This document shows positions 36,281-45,160 of a stretch of DNA of 64,000 nucleotides, one piece after another. The first letter of the stretch is position 1. Each line of letters starts with the position of its first letter. The stretch spans positions 1-64,000 of the forward strand of contig DDRS01000009.1 in NCBI GenBank assembly GCA_002343685.1. The letters run 5' to 3'. The notes beneath the pieces were generated by a model. That model made no database searches and had not been told where the DNA came from. It saw nothing but the letters and a program-made list of their open reading frames with translations. This DNA is from Thiobacillus denitrificans. Lineage in GTDB: Bacteria > Pseudomonadota > Gammaproteobacteria > Burkholderiales > Thiobacillaceae. The translations under genes were made by a program, and so were the position numbers.

Positions 36281-37474
36281 ATGCGGCTACGCGCAAAAAT
36301 CGGACTGTTCGCCACCGCCACGGTGGTGGCGGTTGGCCTCGTGATCGGCTTCATGCCGCGCGCGGTCCCGGTGGATATCGCCGAGGTGAAGCGGGCGCCG
36401 CTCACGGTGACGGTGGAGGAGGAGGGCAAGACCCGGGTCCGCGAGCGCTACATGGTAGCGGCGCCGGTGGCCGGCTACGCGCGGCGCATCGACCTCAAGG
36501 CCGGCGATCCCGTGGCCGCCGGTCAGGTGCTCGCCGTGATCGAGCCGGCGCGTTCGGTGGCGCTCGATCCGCGGACCCGCGTGCAGGCGCAGGCGCAGGT
36601 GAGCGCCGCGCAGGCCGCGCTGGTGGTGGCACAGGAAAATGCGCGCGCCGCCGTCGCCGCCGCGCAGCTGGCGCAGCAGGAGCGCGTGCGTGCCGAATCC
36701 CTGCGGCAATCGAACTTCGTGTCCGCCCAGGCGCTCGACACGGCCCGCACCGCGGAAACCCGCGCCCGCGCGGCGGAGCAGGCCGCGCAGTATGCGGTCA
36801 GGGTGGCCCGCTTCGATCTGGAAACGGCGCGCGCGGCTGCCGCCAGCACCGCACACCTGCAGGCCGGCGGTGCGGCCGAGCTGCTGCAGGTGCGTGCGCC
36901 GGTGGCTGCGCGCGTGCTCAGGGTGCAGCATGAAAGCGAAGGCCCGGTGGCGACCGGCCAGCCCCTGCTCGAGATCGGCAATCCCGAAAGCCTGGAAGCC
37001 GAGGTGGAGGTGCTGTCCACCGATGCGGTGAAGATCGCGTCGGGTTCGAAGGTGATCCTGGACCGCTGGGGCGGCGACCCGCCGATCGAGGGTAGGGTGC
37101 GTGTCGTCGAGCCGGGCGGCTTCACGAAAATCTCCGCGCTTGGCGTCGAGGAGCAGCGCGTGCGCGTCATCGTCGACTTCACCTCGCCGCGCGAGGCGTG
37201 GGCACGGCTCGGCGACGGCTACCGGGTGGAGGCGCGTTTCGTATTGTGGGAAGGCAAGGACGTGCTGCAACTGCCGACCAGCGCATTGTTCCGCCTCGGC
37301 TCGGGGTGGGCGGCATTCAGGCTGGATGGCCGGCGCGCCCGTCAGGCACCGGTCGAAATCGGCCAGCGTGCCGGGCTGGCGACCCAGGTGCTGTCAGGAC
37401 TCAAGGCCGGCGACCGGGTGGTGGCCCATCCGGACGAAACGATCCGTGACGGTGTGCGCGTGAAGCCGCGCTGA
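36281..37474 (+). CDS. HlyD/MacA-type periplasmic adaptor
   Basis: A 397-residue membrane-fusion protein: one N-terminal transmembrane segment (IGLFATATVVAVGLVIGF), a lipoyl-like half (VAAPVAGYARRIDLKAGDPV), a long Ala-rich coiled-coil hairpin (about 100-190), then beta-barrel domains. The reading frame is open further upstream, but ATG 36281 begins the membrane segment. Third gene of the ABC exporter operon. No outer-membrane factor gene is next to it. Confidence 0.92.
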   Translation: MRLRAKIGLFATATVVAVGLVIGFMPRAVPVDIAEVKRAPLTVTVEEEGKTRVRERYMVAAPVAGYARRIDLKAGDPVAAGQVLAVIEPARSVALDPRTRVQAQAQVSAAQAALVVAQENARAAVAAAQLAQQERVRAESLRQSNFVSAQALDTARTAETRARAAEQAAQYAVRVARFDLETARAAAASTAHLQAGGAAELLQVRAPVAARVLRVQHESEGPVATGQPLLEIGNPESLEAEVEVLSTDAVKIASGSKVILDRWGGDPPIEGRVRVVEPGGFTKISALGVEEQRVRVIVDFTSPREAWARLGDGYRVEARFVLWEGKDVLQLPTSALFRLGSGWAAFRLDGRRARQAPVEIGQRAGLATQVLSGLKAGDRVVAHPDETIRDGVRVKPR

Positions 37475-37477
37475 CGC

Positions 37478-38104
37478 TCAAGCCTGCTTGAGGATGGCCT
37501 CGACTTCGGCGTCATCCACCTGCGGAAAGTCCGTATAGAACTGCCCCACTGCCTGGAAGGACATTGGCGTCGACAGGCACACCACCTCGTCCGCATAGGG
37601 GCGGATCTTCTCCACCGTGTCGGCCGGGGCTACCGGCACTGCGCAGATCAGGCGTGCCGGCTTCTTGTCGCGCAGCGCATGCAACGCGGAAATCATCGTT
37701 GCACCCGTCGCCAGCCCGTCATCGACCACGATGACGGTGCGCCCGGCGGGGTCGATCGGTGGGCGCAACGGCGTGTACTGCGCGCGCCGTTTCTTGATGA
37801 CTTCGAGCTGGACCTGCCTTTCCTGCGCGAGATAGGTCGGTGTGCCGCCGACCGATTCCGCGTAGTCGGACACATACGTCCAGCCCGATTCATCGATCGA
37901 GCCGATGGCGAATTCCGGATTGAAGGGTGCGCGCAGCTTGCGTACCAGCACTACGTCGAGCTCGCCTTCGAGGGCCCGCGCGAGCAGCTGCCCCATCGGC
38001 ACGGCGCCGCGCGGGATGGCGAGTATCAGGGGATGCTGGCCTTTGTACGAGGCCAAGGCTGTCGCGAGACGCTCGGCTGCCTGGTGACGGTTGGCGAAAA
38101 CCAT
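37478..38104 (-). CDS. Phosphoribosyltransferase-family protein
   Basis: A 208-residue protein with the PRPP-binding motif VIVVDDGLATGATM (about residues 118-131) of type I phosphoribosyltransferases. The N-terminal part (HPLILAIPRGAVPMGQLLAR, RKLRAPFNPEFAIGSI) is typical of the uncharacterised stand-alone group. The natural base or substrate is not known. Convergent with the adaptor gene, 3 nt apart. Confidence 0.88.
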   Translation of the reverse strand: MVFANRHQAAERLATALASYKGQHPLILAIPRGAVPMGQLLARALEGELDVVLVRKLRAPFNPEFAIGSIDESGWTYVSDYAESVGGTPTYLAQERQVQLEVIKKRRAQYTPLRPPIDPAGRTVIVVDDGLATGATMISALHALRDKKPARLICAVPVAPADTVEKIRPYADEVVCLSTPMSFQAVGQFYTDFPQVDDAEVEAILKQA

Positions 38105-38182
38105 GTCGATCTCCCGATGATGCCTACTTTCATCCTAGACAAACGTCAGCCGGCCGCGAACAGCGCTAGACGGAATGCAATG

Positions 38183-38208
38183 AAAAAGGCCTGCGTGCAG
38201 CAGGCCTT
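38183..38208 (-). terminator. Terminator of the iron-uptake operon
   Basis: A perfect 9-bp stem (AAGGCCTGC / GCAGGCCTT, 5-nt loop) followed on the minus strand by TTTTT. It lies 29 nt after the stop of the outer-membrane-type gene. Confidence 0.85.
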
Positions 38209-38236
38209 GAGGGTCGTCCGGTTTTCCGCGACCGAA

Positions 38237-38965
38237 TCAGAACTCGTATTCGGTCTGCAGCCTGAACGTATTGTCCGGTGTGGCATCCGACACGCCGAAC
38301 AGCCAGGCAGCGTTGTACTTGATGGCATGGTGGTGGGCGGTGGCCAGTTTGCCGAAGACGGCCGGTCCTATCTTATGCGACTGGTCCCGGGAGGCTTCCC
38401 AGTCGTTCCAGGGGCCGGTGCCGCCAAACCCCTGGAGCCCGTATTCGAAGGCGGGCTGCCAGCGGTATTTCACCTGCCACTGGTACCCGGCTTCGGTCGG
38501 GCTGGATACGGCGGCGTTGAAGCGCTTCTCGAACAGGATGTTGCCGTTGAATTGCAGCTTGCCGAACTCGGTCTGGAAGAGCGGGCCGACTTTCAGTTCG
38601 ACGCCTTCGTCGTGGTCGCTCGGCACTTCGATCTCGGTGATGAAGCCGACGTCCACCGGATATTTCCCGGTCTCGGTGAGCTGGAATTTGTTCTCCCACT
38701 CGAAGGCATCGTACTTGACGCCATCGCCGCCGGTCTTCGTATACTTCAGATAGATTTCGGTGAACCACCAGTCGTTGGCGCCGTAGCCCAGCCCCAGCGA
38801 GGCCATGGATTGCCGCGGTGCGCTGTCGACGGTGCCGAATTTGAAGTCGATCTCCTTCTCGCCTTTCTCCACGGTGGGCGTGTAGACATAGTCGGTGGGA
38901 TCGGCGAGGGCAGATTGCAGATACAGCATGCCCATCGCAGCAATCAACACTGCGTTGCGTTTCAT
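38237..38965 (-). CDS. Predicted outer-membrane beta-barrel protein of the FTR1 operon
   Basis: I do not recognise a named family. The 242-residue product has a signal peptide (MKRNAVLIAAMGMLYLQSALA), then alternating hydrophobic/polar strands rich in Tyr, Trp and Phe (GYGANDWWFTEIYLKYTK, YQWQVKYRWQPAFEYGL) and ends in Phe (LQTEYEF), the usual outer-membrane barrel signature. It is 10 nt after the FTR1 gene and before the operon terminator, so a role in iron entry or release is likely but unproven. Confidence 0.75.
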   Translation of the reverse strand: MKRNAVLIAAMGMLYLQSALADPTDYVYTPTVEKGEKEIDFKFGTVDSAPRQSMASLGLGYGANDWWFTEIYLKYTKTGGDGVKYDAFEWENKFQLTETGKYPVDVGFITEIEVPSDHDEGVELKVGPLFQTEFGKLQFNGNILFEKRFNAAVSSPTEAGYQWQVKYRWQPAFEYGLQGFGGTGPWNDWEASRDQSHKIGPAVFGKLATAHHHAIKYNAAWLFGVSDATPDNTFRLQTEYEF

Positions 38966-38975
38966 GGAGTTCCTT

Positions 38976-39794
38976 TCAGGTTGCCTGGGGTATGCGGGGG
39001 CGACTCCAGCGCATCCCGAACAGGATGACGAGGAAGGTCAGCGCGTAGAACAGCACCTGCATGCCGCTGGGGCGGGCCTCGTAGCCGGCGAAGATGTGCA
39101 GCAGGTTGCCCAGAAACGAGTCCATGGGCAGCAGGGACGAGGAATCCCACAGCGGGCTGGCGAGCGGACGAATGAGGTCGCCCTGGATCAGCAGGCGTGC
39201 CATCTGCCCGGCCATGCCGGCTGCGAGAAAAAGAATCAGGGCGCTGGTGACGGTGAAGAAATGGCGCAGCGGAATCCGGGCAAGCCCCGAATACAGCACC
39301 CATCCCGCGCCGATGCCGGCTGCCAGGCCCAGCAGGCCGCCGCTCAACATGGAAACCCGGCTCGAGCCATCACCCGCGGCCAGTCCATACAGAAACAGGG
39401 CGGTTTCCGAACCTTCGCGCAGGACCGCCAGGGCGATCAGGATGGCCAGCGCCGACATTTCCCGCTGCCCCGACTTGACCGCGTGTCCCATCGATTTGGC
39501 CTGCGCGGCCATCTCGCGCCCGTGGGTGGCCATCCAGATGTTGTGCCAGCCCAGCATCAGTACTGCGATGCCCAGGATGGCGGCATTGAACAGTTCCTGT
39601 CCGGCGCCTTCGGCCATCTCGGCGATGGTCTCGGTCAATCCGGCCACCACCAGGGCGCCGCCCAGGCCGGCGCCGATGCCGATGGCGAGCCAGAGGTTGC
39701 GGCCGGTCAGGCCGCGCGTGGCGGCGGCGATGATGCCGATGAGCAGGGCGGCCTCGAGGCTTTCCCTGAAAACGATGATGGCCGATCCGAACAT
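38976..39794 (-). CDS. FTR1-family iron permease
   Basis: A 272-residue protein with seven or so transmembrane helices and both REXXE iron motifs: RESLE at residues 10-14 and REGSE in the middle. Related to EfeU and yeast Ftr1, which import ferric iron, often with a ferroxidase. Here the partner is a cupredoxin-domain protein encoded 3 nt upstream; no EfeB peroxidase is seen. Confidence 0.92.
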   Translation of the reverse strand: MFGSAIIVFRESLEAALLIGIIAAATRGLTGRNLWLAIGIGAGLGGALVVAGLTETIAEMAEGAGQELFNAAILGIAVLMLGWHNIWMATHGREMAAQAKSMGHAVKSGQREMSALAILIALAVLREGSETALFLYGLAAGDGSSRVSMLSGGLLGLAAGIGAGWVLYSGLARIPLRHFFTVTSALILFLAAGMAGQMARLLIQGDLIRPLASPLWDSSSLLPMDSFLGNLLHIFAGYEARPSGMQVLFYALTFLVILFGMRWSRPRIPQAT

Positions 39795-39797
39795 GCT

Positions 39798-40115
39798 TTA
39801 CTCCGCCACGATCACGCCGCGCGCGGTCTTGTCGTGGAATTCGCCGTAGAAGGGATATTTGCCGGGCGCGAGCGGACCGACATAGATCGTGACCTTGCCA
39901 TTGCCTGCCACCAGTTTTTCGCGGTTGAGCTCATGGCTTTCGAATTCTTCCGGCGTGCTGTCCAGATTGCTGACCAGCAGCTTGACCTTCTTGCCTGCGG
40001 GCACTTTCAGTTCGCTGGGCGTGAATTGATGGTCCTTGATCGTCAGCGTGGCTTCCAGATCGGCTGCCAGGCTGGCAAGGGGGAACATCAAACAGGCAAG
40101 GACAAGGGCTTTCAT
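39798..40115 (-). CDS. Periplasmic cupredoxin-domain protein
   Basis: A 105-residue protein with a signal peptide (MKALVLACLMFPLASLAA) and a cupredoxin-like domain similar to the N-terminal part of EfeO (DHQFTPSELKVPAGKKVKLL, APGKYPFYGEFHDK). Such domains bind copper or iron and hand metal to FTR1-type permeases. A TTG four codons upstream is an alternative start. First gene of a Fur-box operon. Confidence 0.88.
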   Translation of the reverse strand: MKALVLACLMFPLASLAADLEATLTIKDHQFTPSELKVPAGKKVKLLVSNLDSTPEEFESHELNREKLVAGNGKVTIYVGPLAPGKYPFYGEFHDKTARGVIVAE

Positions 40116-40141
40116 GGGTGTCTGCAATCATTCACGTTTGC

Positions 40142-40165
40142 ATAACGATAATCGTTCTCGTTAAT
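40142..40165. promoter_or_regulatory. Fur box upstream of the cupredoxin-FTR1 operon
   Basis: ATAACGATAATCGTTCTCGT contains the perfect palindrome AACGATAATCGTT and overlapping GATAAT-like hexamers of the Fur consensus. It is 27 nt from the first start codon of an iron-permease operon, so iron-dependent repression is likely. Confidence 0.75.
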
Positions 40166-40251
40166 ATGCGCAAGAACTTCCTGAAGACCGCCTTGCAAGC
40201 AAAAAGCGGGTCGGCTGACCTGGACGCGTAGCCGGGGTGCCCTGCGAAATG

Positions 40252-41874
40252 TCAGAAGGGAAATCGCGTTGTCATGGCCGGCCGGGTCTTGCCGGCGACC
40301 AGATGGGTGACTTTGGGCGGCTCGCTGCCGCGATGGAATGCCCGTGTCTGTTCCAGGACGTCCCGATCCGCAACCGTGACCCGTTCGTGCTGGCGCAAAT
40401 GCTCGTGCCAGGATTCGACCATGAAGCATTCCACCATGCGTTCGGGATGTTCGACGTCCCAGAACAGTTCCCACATGAAGGCGCCATCGCGCCGGCGGAT
40501 CCGGCTGATCTGCTGCATGGTCCGGGCGAACGCCTCGGTCTGGGCCGGGTCGATCCGGTATTCCACCGTGACCATGACCGGCCCGCGGTCGCTTTCGCGT
40601 TCCCCGGCCATCATGGGCGTGGGCCAGAACAGCGAGGGCGAAAGGTCGGCGACATCATGCCGCCCGACCCGGTACGAGCGGGTAAGGGCAATCCCGACCA
40701 GAGCGCCGACGGCGGCGACACTCAGCGCGAGCGGGATGCCCGTCCAGGAGGCGACCTGGCCCCACAATGCGCTGCCGGCCGCCATCCCGCCCATGTAGAC
40801 GACCCAGAACAAGGCCAGGCCACGCGCGCGTACCCATCCGGGCAGGGCCGTCTGCGCGGCGGTCATCAGCGAGGAGACCACGCTGATCCAGGCAACTCCG
40901 ATCAGCAGCATGGCCGTCCCGGCCGCAACCACGTTCCCGCTGTGGGCGAGCGCCAGCATGGCCAGGGCGTACAGCCCGGTCGCGCCGGCCACGATCCGGT
41001 CGCGCGAGAAGCGGACGTGCGCATGGGGCAGCAGCAGGGCGCCGGCCACTGCGCCCAGGCCCAGGCAAGCCAGGAAGAGTCCGTACGTCCCGGGGCCGCT
41101 GTGTAGTTCCTGCCTGACGATGAGCGGCAGCAGGGCCCAGGAGGCGCTGGCGAACACGAAGAAGGCGACGCCGCGGGTGAGCACTGCGCGCAACTCGGGC
41201 GAATGGCGCGCATAGCGCAGACCGGCACGTACCGCGCCGGCAAGCCGTTCGGCGGGTAGTCCACTCGCCGTGGGCGGGCGCTGCCAATGCCTCAAGGCGG
41301 CAATGACGGCAATAAACGACACGGCGTTCAGCACGAAGACCGCGCCCGGCCCGGCGGCGGCCACGATCACCCCGGCCAGCGCGGGGCCGACGGCTCGGGC
41401 GACGTTCAGCCCCATGGAATTCAGCCCGATCGCTGCCTGGAGTTCGGCGCGTGGCACGAGTTCCGGCGTGATCGCACCCCAGGCCGGCATCATCATGGCG
41501 TTGCCGATGCCGAGCGCGAAGGTGAACAGCAACAGGAGCGGCGCGGTGGTCAGGCCCGCGAGCGTGAGGACGCCCAGCGTGGCGGCCATGGCCAGCATCC
41601 ACACCTGGGAGGTGATGAGGTAGCGGCGGCGATCGACGATGTCGGCCAGCGCTCCGGCCGGCAGCGCCAGCAGGAAGACCGGTGCTGTGGTGGCGGCCTG
41701 CACCAGTGCCACCATCAGGGGGTTGGGCGCGAGCGAGGTCATCAGCCAGCCGGCGCCGACCTCGTGCATCCAGGAACCGATGTTCGACGCGACCGACGCA
41801 ATCCACAATGTCCGGAACACGCGGTTGTAGAGGGGGGCCCAGGGCGAGATGGGCTTGGGCGTCTCGGCGGTCAC
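40252..41874 (-). CDS. MFS exporter (EntS-like) with C-terminal monooxygenase-like domain
   Basis: A 540-residue protein. Residues about 1-420 form a 12-helix major facilitator of the MFS_3/EntS group (FRTLWIASVASNIGSWM, LPAGALADIVDRRRYL). The last about 100 residues (VMVTVEYRIDPAQTEAFART onward) form a soluble ferredoxin-like domain resembling antibiotic biosynthesis monooxygenases. Last gene of a minus-strand run with the esterase, OYE and dioxygenase; probably exports a toxic or small aromatic compound. Confidence 0.88.
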   Translation of the reverse strand: MTAETPKPISPWAPLYNRVFRTLWIASVASNIGSWMHEVGAGWLMTSLAPNPLMVALVQAATTAPVFLLALPAGALADIVDRRRYLITSQVWMLAMAATLGVLTLAGLTTAPLLLLFTFALGIGNAMMMPAWGAITPELVPRAELQAAIGLNSMGLNVARAVGPALAGVIVAAAGPGAVFVLNAVSFIAVIAALRHWQRPPTASGLPAERLAGAVRAGLRYARHSPELRAVLTRGVAFFVFASASWALLPLIVRQELHSGPGTYGLFLACLGLGAVAGALLLPHAHVRFSRDRIVAGATGLYALAMLALAHSGNVVAAGTAMLLIGVAWISVVSSLMTAAQTALPGWVRARGLALFWVVYMGGMAAGSALWGQVASWTGIPLALSVAAVGALVGIALTRSYRVGRHDVADLSPSLFWPTPMMAGERESDRGPVMVTVEYRIDPAQTEAFARTMQQISRIRRRDGAFMWELFWDVEHPERMVECFMVESWHEHLRQHERVTVADRDVLEQTRAFHRGSEPPKVTHLVAGKTRPAMTTRFPF

Positions 41875-41886
41875 GATGCGTCCGCG

Positions 41887-42564
41887 TCAGGCGCCGTTCA
41901 GCGCGTTTTTCCAGGTGCGCAGCGGAATGCACGTCTGCAGGCGATGGAGGGCGCGGTCGACCAACGCGGCATGGAGTTCGTGGCCGACCGGCGAGGCCAC
42001 GTCCAGCGTGGCGTCTCCCTGGCACTGCATGAGCCGTTCGTAGGCGGCATACGCGTGCTCGACCGGGATGACCGGGTCGTCTTTCCCGTGCAGCACGTGC
42101 AAGGTCGTGAATTCGGGCGCCCGGTCGGGCAGCGTCGCAAAACGGCCGGAAAACGCCAGGACCCGGCCGACGCCGCCATCATGCGCAATGCCGTATTCCA
42201 GCGCCATGATCGCGCCCTGCGAGAAGCCGGCCAGCGCCGTGTCCGGCTGCATCACCTTGAGACGATCCTGGGCCTGTCGAATCAGCGCGTGCAACGCCCG
42301 CATGGCCGCGGCCACGCGGGCAGCCCGGTTGTCGTCGCCCAGACCATCGAGGGAGAACCACTGCCTGCCGCCGTCGTGTCCGTCGAATGCGGCGATGCCT
42401 TCGGGCAGCAGGAACGCGGCCTGGGGAAAGGCGGCACCGAGCGTGTCGACCAGCGGCAGCATGTCCGGGGGCGTCCTGCCCGCGCCGTGCAGCACAATGA
42501 AAAGCTGCCGGACCGGCAGCGTGGCGGGCAGCAATTCGATTCCTTGAAAGTCGTGTTCGCTCAT
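41887..42564 (-). CDS. Esterase, YpfH/phospholipase-carboxylesterase family
   Basis: A 225-residue alpha/beta hydrolase with oxyanion stretch LFIVLHGAGRTP, nucleophile Ser in LAGFSQGAIMAL, acid in HGKDDPVIP and His in GHELHAAL. Close in pattern to E. coli YpfH. Located between the OYE and MFS genes of the same run. Confidence 0.88.
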   Translation of the reverse strand: MSEHDFQGIELLPATLPVRQLFIVLHGAGRTPPDMLPLVDTLGAAFPQAAFLLPEGIAAFDGHDGGRQWFSLDGLGDDNRAARVAAAMRALHALIRQAQDRLKVMQPDTALAGFSQGAIMALEYGIAHDGGVGRVLAFSGRFATLPDRAPEFTTLHVLHGKDDPVIPVEHAYAAYERLMQCQGDATLDVASPVGHELHAALVDRALHRLQTCIPLRTWKNALNGA

Positions 42565-42597
42565 GGGCTGTCTCCGCTGCCGGTCCGGCAGGCCACC

Positions 42598-43695
42598 TTA
42601 TCCCGGCTTGAACAGATCTTTGTATGCCCGCGGCTGGGAACGCCAGTACTGTTTCGGCGCATCGACCTGGCCGCCGAGCTTCGCCGCTGCGTGCCAGGGC
42701 CAGCGCGGGTCGTACAGCATACCGCGAGCGAGCGCCACCATGTCGGCCTGGCCCGAGGCGAGGATGGTTTCCGCCTGTTCCGGCTCGGTGATCAGGCCCA
42801 CGGCGATCGTGGGGAGTCCGGTTTCGCGCCGGATTCTGTCGGCGAAGGCAACCTGGTAGCCCGGTCCGACCGGGATTTCCTGCAAGGGAGAGAGCCCGCC
42901 GCTGGACACGTCGATGAACGCGCAGCCGCGGCGCTGCAGTTCCTTTGCGAACGCGACGCTCTGCTCGATATCCCAGCCGCCGTCCACCCAGTCGGTGGCG
43001 GAAATCCGGATGCCCACCGGCGTGTCATCCGGCACGGCGGCGCGGAGAGCGTCGAACACCTCGAGTGGAAATCGCATGCGATTTTCCAGCGTGCCGCCGT
43101 AGCGGTCGTCGCGGGTATTCGACAGGGGCGACAGGAACTGGTGCAGCAGATAGCCGTGTGCCGCGTGCAGTTCGATCACGTTGAAGCCCAGTCGTTGCGC
43201 ACGCTGCGCCGCAGCCACGAAATCGCTGCGGATGCGTGCGAGTCCGGCTTCATCGAGGGCGATCGGGCGGATGTCGTCTGCCGCATAGGGCAGGGCGGAC
43301 GGCGCGACGGTCTGCCAGCCGCCGCTGGCCGGCGCGATCGACTGGCCGCCGGCCCACGGCACCTCGGTGGAGGCCTTGCGGCCGGCATGCGCCAGCTGGA
43401 TGGCGATGGGAATCGGGGAATGCCGGCGGACCGACTGGAGGACGCGTGCCAGCGCCGCCTCCGTCTCGTCCGACCAGAGTCCCAGGTCGGCGGGCGAGAT
43501 GCGGCCCTCCGGCGCGACCGCCGTGGCCTCGATGAACATCAGGCCGGCGCCGGACAGGGCCAGGTGCCCCAGGTGGATCTGGTGCCAGTCGGTCGCCCGC
43601 CCCTCGTCGGCGGAGTACTGGCACATGGGGGCGATGACGACGCGGTTGTCCAGAACCTGCCCGCCGAGTGTGATGGGAGAAAACAAGATGCTCAC
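42598..43695 (-). CDS. Old Yellow Enzyme, YqjM-like NADH:flavin oxidoreductase
   Basis: A 365-residue FMN enzyme that reduces activated C=C bonds using NAD(P)H. Motifs: APMCQYSADEG (with the YqjM-type Cys), ELHAAHGYLLHQFLSP with the substrate His pair, and NTRDDRYGG. The start is GTG at 43695 with AAGGA upstream; the frame is open further upstream but overlaps the dioxygenase gene. Confidence 0.93.
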   Translation of the reverse strand: MSILFSPITLGGQVLDNRVVIAPMCQYSADEGRATDWHQIHLGHLALSGAGLMFIEATAVAPEGRISPADLGLWSDETEAALARVLQSVRRHSPIPIAIQLAHAGRKASTEVPWAGGQSIAPASGGWQTVAPSALPYAADDIRPIALDEAGLARIRSDFVAAAQRAQRLGFNVIELHAAHGYLLHQFLSPLSNTRDDRYGGTLENRMRFPLEVFDALRAAVPDDTPVGIRISATDWVDGGWDIEQSVAFAKELQRRGCAFIDVSSGGLSPLQEIPVGPGYQVAFADRIRRETGLPTIAVGLITEPEQAETILASGQADMVALARGMLYDPRWPWHAAAKLGGQVDAPKQYWRSQPRAYKDLFKPG

Positions 43696-43717
43696 GATGA
43701 TGGATTCCTTCAAAGGA

Positions 43718-44515
43718 TCAATGGGCTTCCGCCGGGTCACGCCACACATAGGCATCCATGGCGAGGCCGCCATAGGTGAAAGGAGGCTGGTAGCGCATGG
43801 GTCGGTCGCCGTTTGCGGCGCCCAGGGCGACGAAAAACGGCAGGAAGTGCTCTTCGGTCGGGTGCGATGCCGAACCATGGGGGGCCGAACGATAATCCAG
43901 CAGGGCCGCGACATCCTGCGCCGCGACGCGTGCGGCGACCCAGTCGGCAAAGTCCTTCGCCTGCGGAGCCGGCGTCGAGTCGGCGGTCGCCTGCCAGTCC
44001 AGCCAGCCGAAGTTATGCGTGATCGAACCGGTGGCGACGATGAGCACGCCTTCCTTGCGCAGCGGCGCCAGCGCCTGCCCCAGCGCGAAATGCGCCGCCG
44101 GGCCGGCGTTGCGCACCAGCGAGAGTTGCGTGACCGGCACGTCGGCCTGCGGAACCATCGCCGACAGCGGCACCCAGGCGCCATGATCCAGTCCGCGGCT
44201 GGGGTGCAGCTCCGCCGACGAGCCGGCGGCCGTCAGCAGGGCGACGGCCTGTTCGGCCAGCGCCGGCGCACCTGGCGCGGGGTATTGCATGGCGTGGAGC
44301 GCCGGCGAGAAGCCGGAGAAATCGTGAATGGTTTCCGGCGCACCCGACAGGCTGGCCGTGGCCTGGCGCGCTTCCCAGTGCGCCGAAATCGCAAGAATCG
44401 CCGTCGGCCGCGGGATCGCCCGACCGATATCGCGCCAGCAGGCCACGGCCTCCGGCGCCTTCAGCAGGGCATCGGGGGCGCCGTGGGACACGAACACGAC
44501 GGGCAGACGAGACAT
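43718..44515 (-). CDS. LigB-type extradiol dioxygenase, YgiD-like (DOPA 4,5-dioxygenase)
   Basis: A 265-residue class III extradiol dioxygenase. Metal-binding histidines are visible in VFVSHGAP and AISAHWE, with a later HNFGWLDW segment. YgiD in E. coli opens the ring of DOPA-like catechols. The ATG at 44515 has GGAG at good spacing; another lies at 44527. It is 22 nt before the OYE gene. Confidence 0.9.
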   Translation of the reverse strand: MSRLPVVFVSHGAPDALLKAPEAVACWRDIGRAIPRPTAILAISAHWEARQATASLSGAPETIHDFSGFSPALHAMQYPAPGAPALAEQAVALLTAAGSSAELHPSRGLDHGAWVPLSAMVPQADVPVTQLSLVRNAGPAAHFALGQALAPLRKEGVLIVATGSITHNFGWLDWQATADSTPAPQAKDFADWVAARVAAQDVAALLDYRSAPHGSASHPTEEHFLPFFVALGAANGDRPMRYQPPFTYGGLAMDAYVWRDPAEAH

Positions 44516-44549
44516 ATCGGACTCCATTCTCCGCCAGAAGCGGCGGCAT

Positions 44550-45125
44550 TTACTGCTTGTTGACCGCGACCGCTTCCATCGGGATCTCGAGGGTCACGTC
44601 ATCGGACACATAGGGCGCGTATTTGCCCATGTTGAATTCGGTGCGCTTGATCTTGGTCATCGCATTGGCGCCGATCGCGTCCTTCTTCATGATGGGATGC
44701 GGCATCGCCTGGAACGAGGTGACGGTCAGCGTCACCGGCTTGGTGATGCCCTTGATCGTCAGGTTGCCGTCGACCGACACCGGCTTGTCGCCTTCGAATT
44801 TCACGGAGGTCGACTTGAACGTGATGGTCGGGTACTTCGCGGTATCGAAGAAATCCTCGTCCTGGATGTGTTGGTTCAGCAGGGGATAGCCGGTGTTCAC
44901 CGACTTGGCGTCGATGGTGACGTCCACTGAGCCCGTCTTGGCGGCCTTGTCGTAGACGATCGTGCCGCTGGTCTTGTCGAAGCTGTGCACCTGGTTGGAG
45001 TAGCCGAAGTGGTTGTACTCGAAGCGCGGCTGGGTATGCGTGGGGTCGATGACGTAGGTTTCCGGCGCGGCGAACGCGCTGGCGGCGACGGAAGCGAAGG
45101 CAAGGGCGATGACGAGTTTCTTCAT
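44550..45125 (-). CDS. YceI-family periplasmic lipid-binding protein
   Basis: A 191-residue protein with a signal peptide (MKKLVIALAFASVAASAFA) and a lipocalin-like YceI domain (YVIDPTHTQPRFEYNHFGYS, FDTAKYPTITFKSTSV). The family binds polyprenoid or other amphiphilic molecules, including quinones. Follows a second YceI gene and precedes the dioxygenase gene, which suggests quinone/catechol handling. Confidence 0.92.
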   Translation of the reverse strand: MKKLVIALAFASVAASAFAAPETYVIDPTHTQPRFEYNHFGYSNQVHSFDKTSGTIVYDKAAKTGSVDVTIDAKSVNTGYPLLNQHIQDEDFFDTAKYPTITFKSTSVKFEGDKPVSVDGNLTIKGITKPVTLTVTSFQAMPHPIMKKDAIGANAMTKIKRTEFNMGKYAPYVSDDVTLEIPMEAVAVNKQ

Positions 45126-45160
45126 GGGGATTCTCCTGGGTGGATGAGGGATGGGACGCA

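Noticed and set aside
41287..43779. An 830-codon open frame on the + strand
   Set aside because: It is antisense to the MFS, esterase and OYE genes, which have clear motifs. Its product is rich in Arg, Gly and Gln with no domain pattern, a common effect of high GC content.
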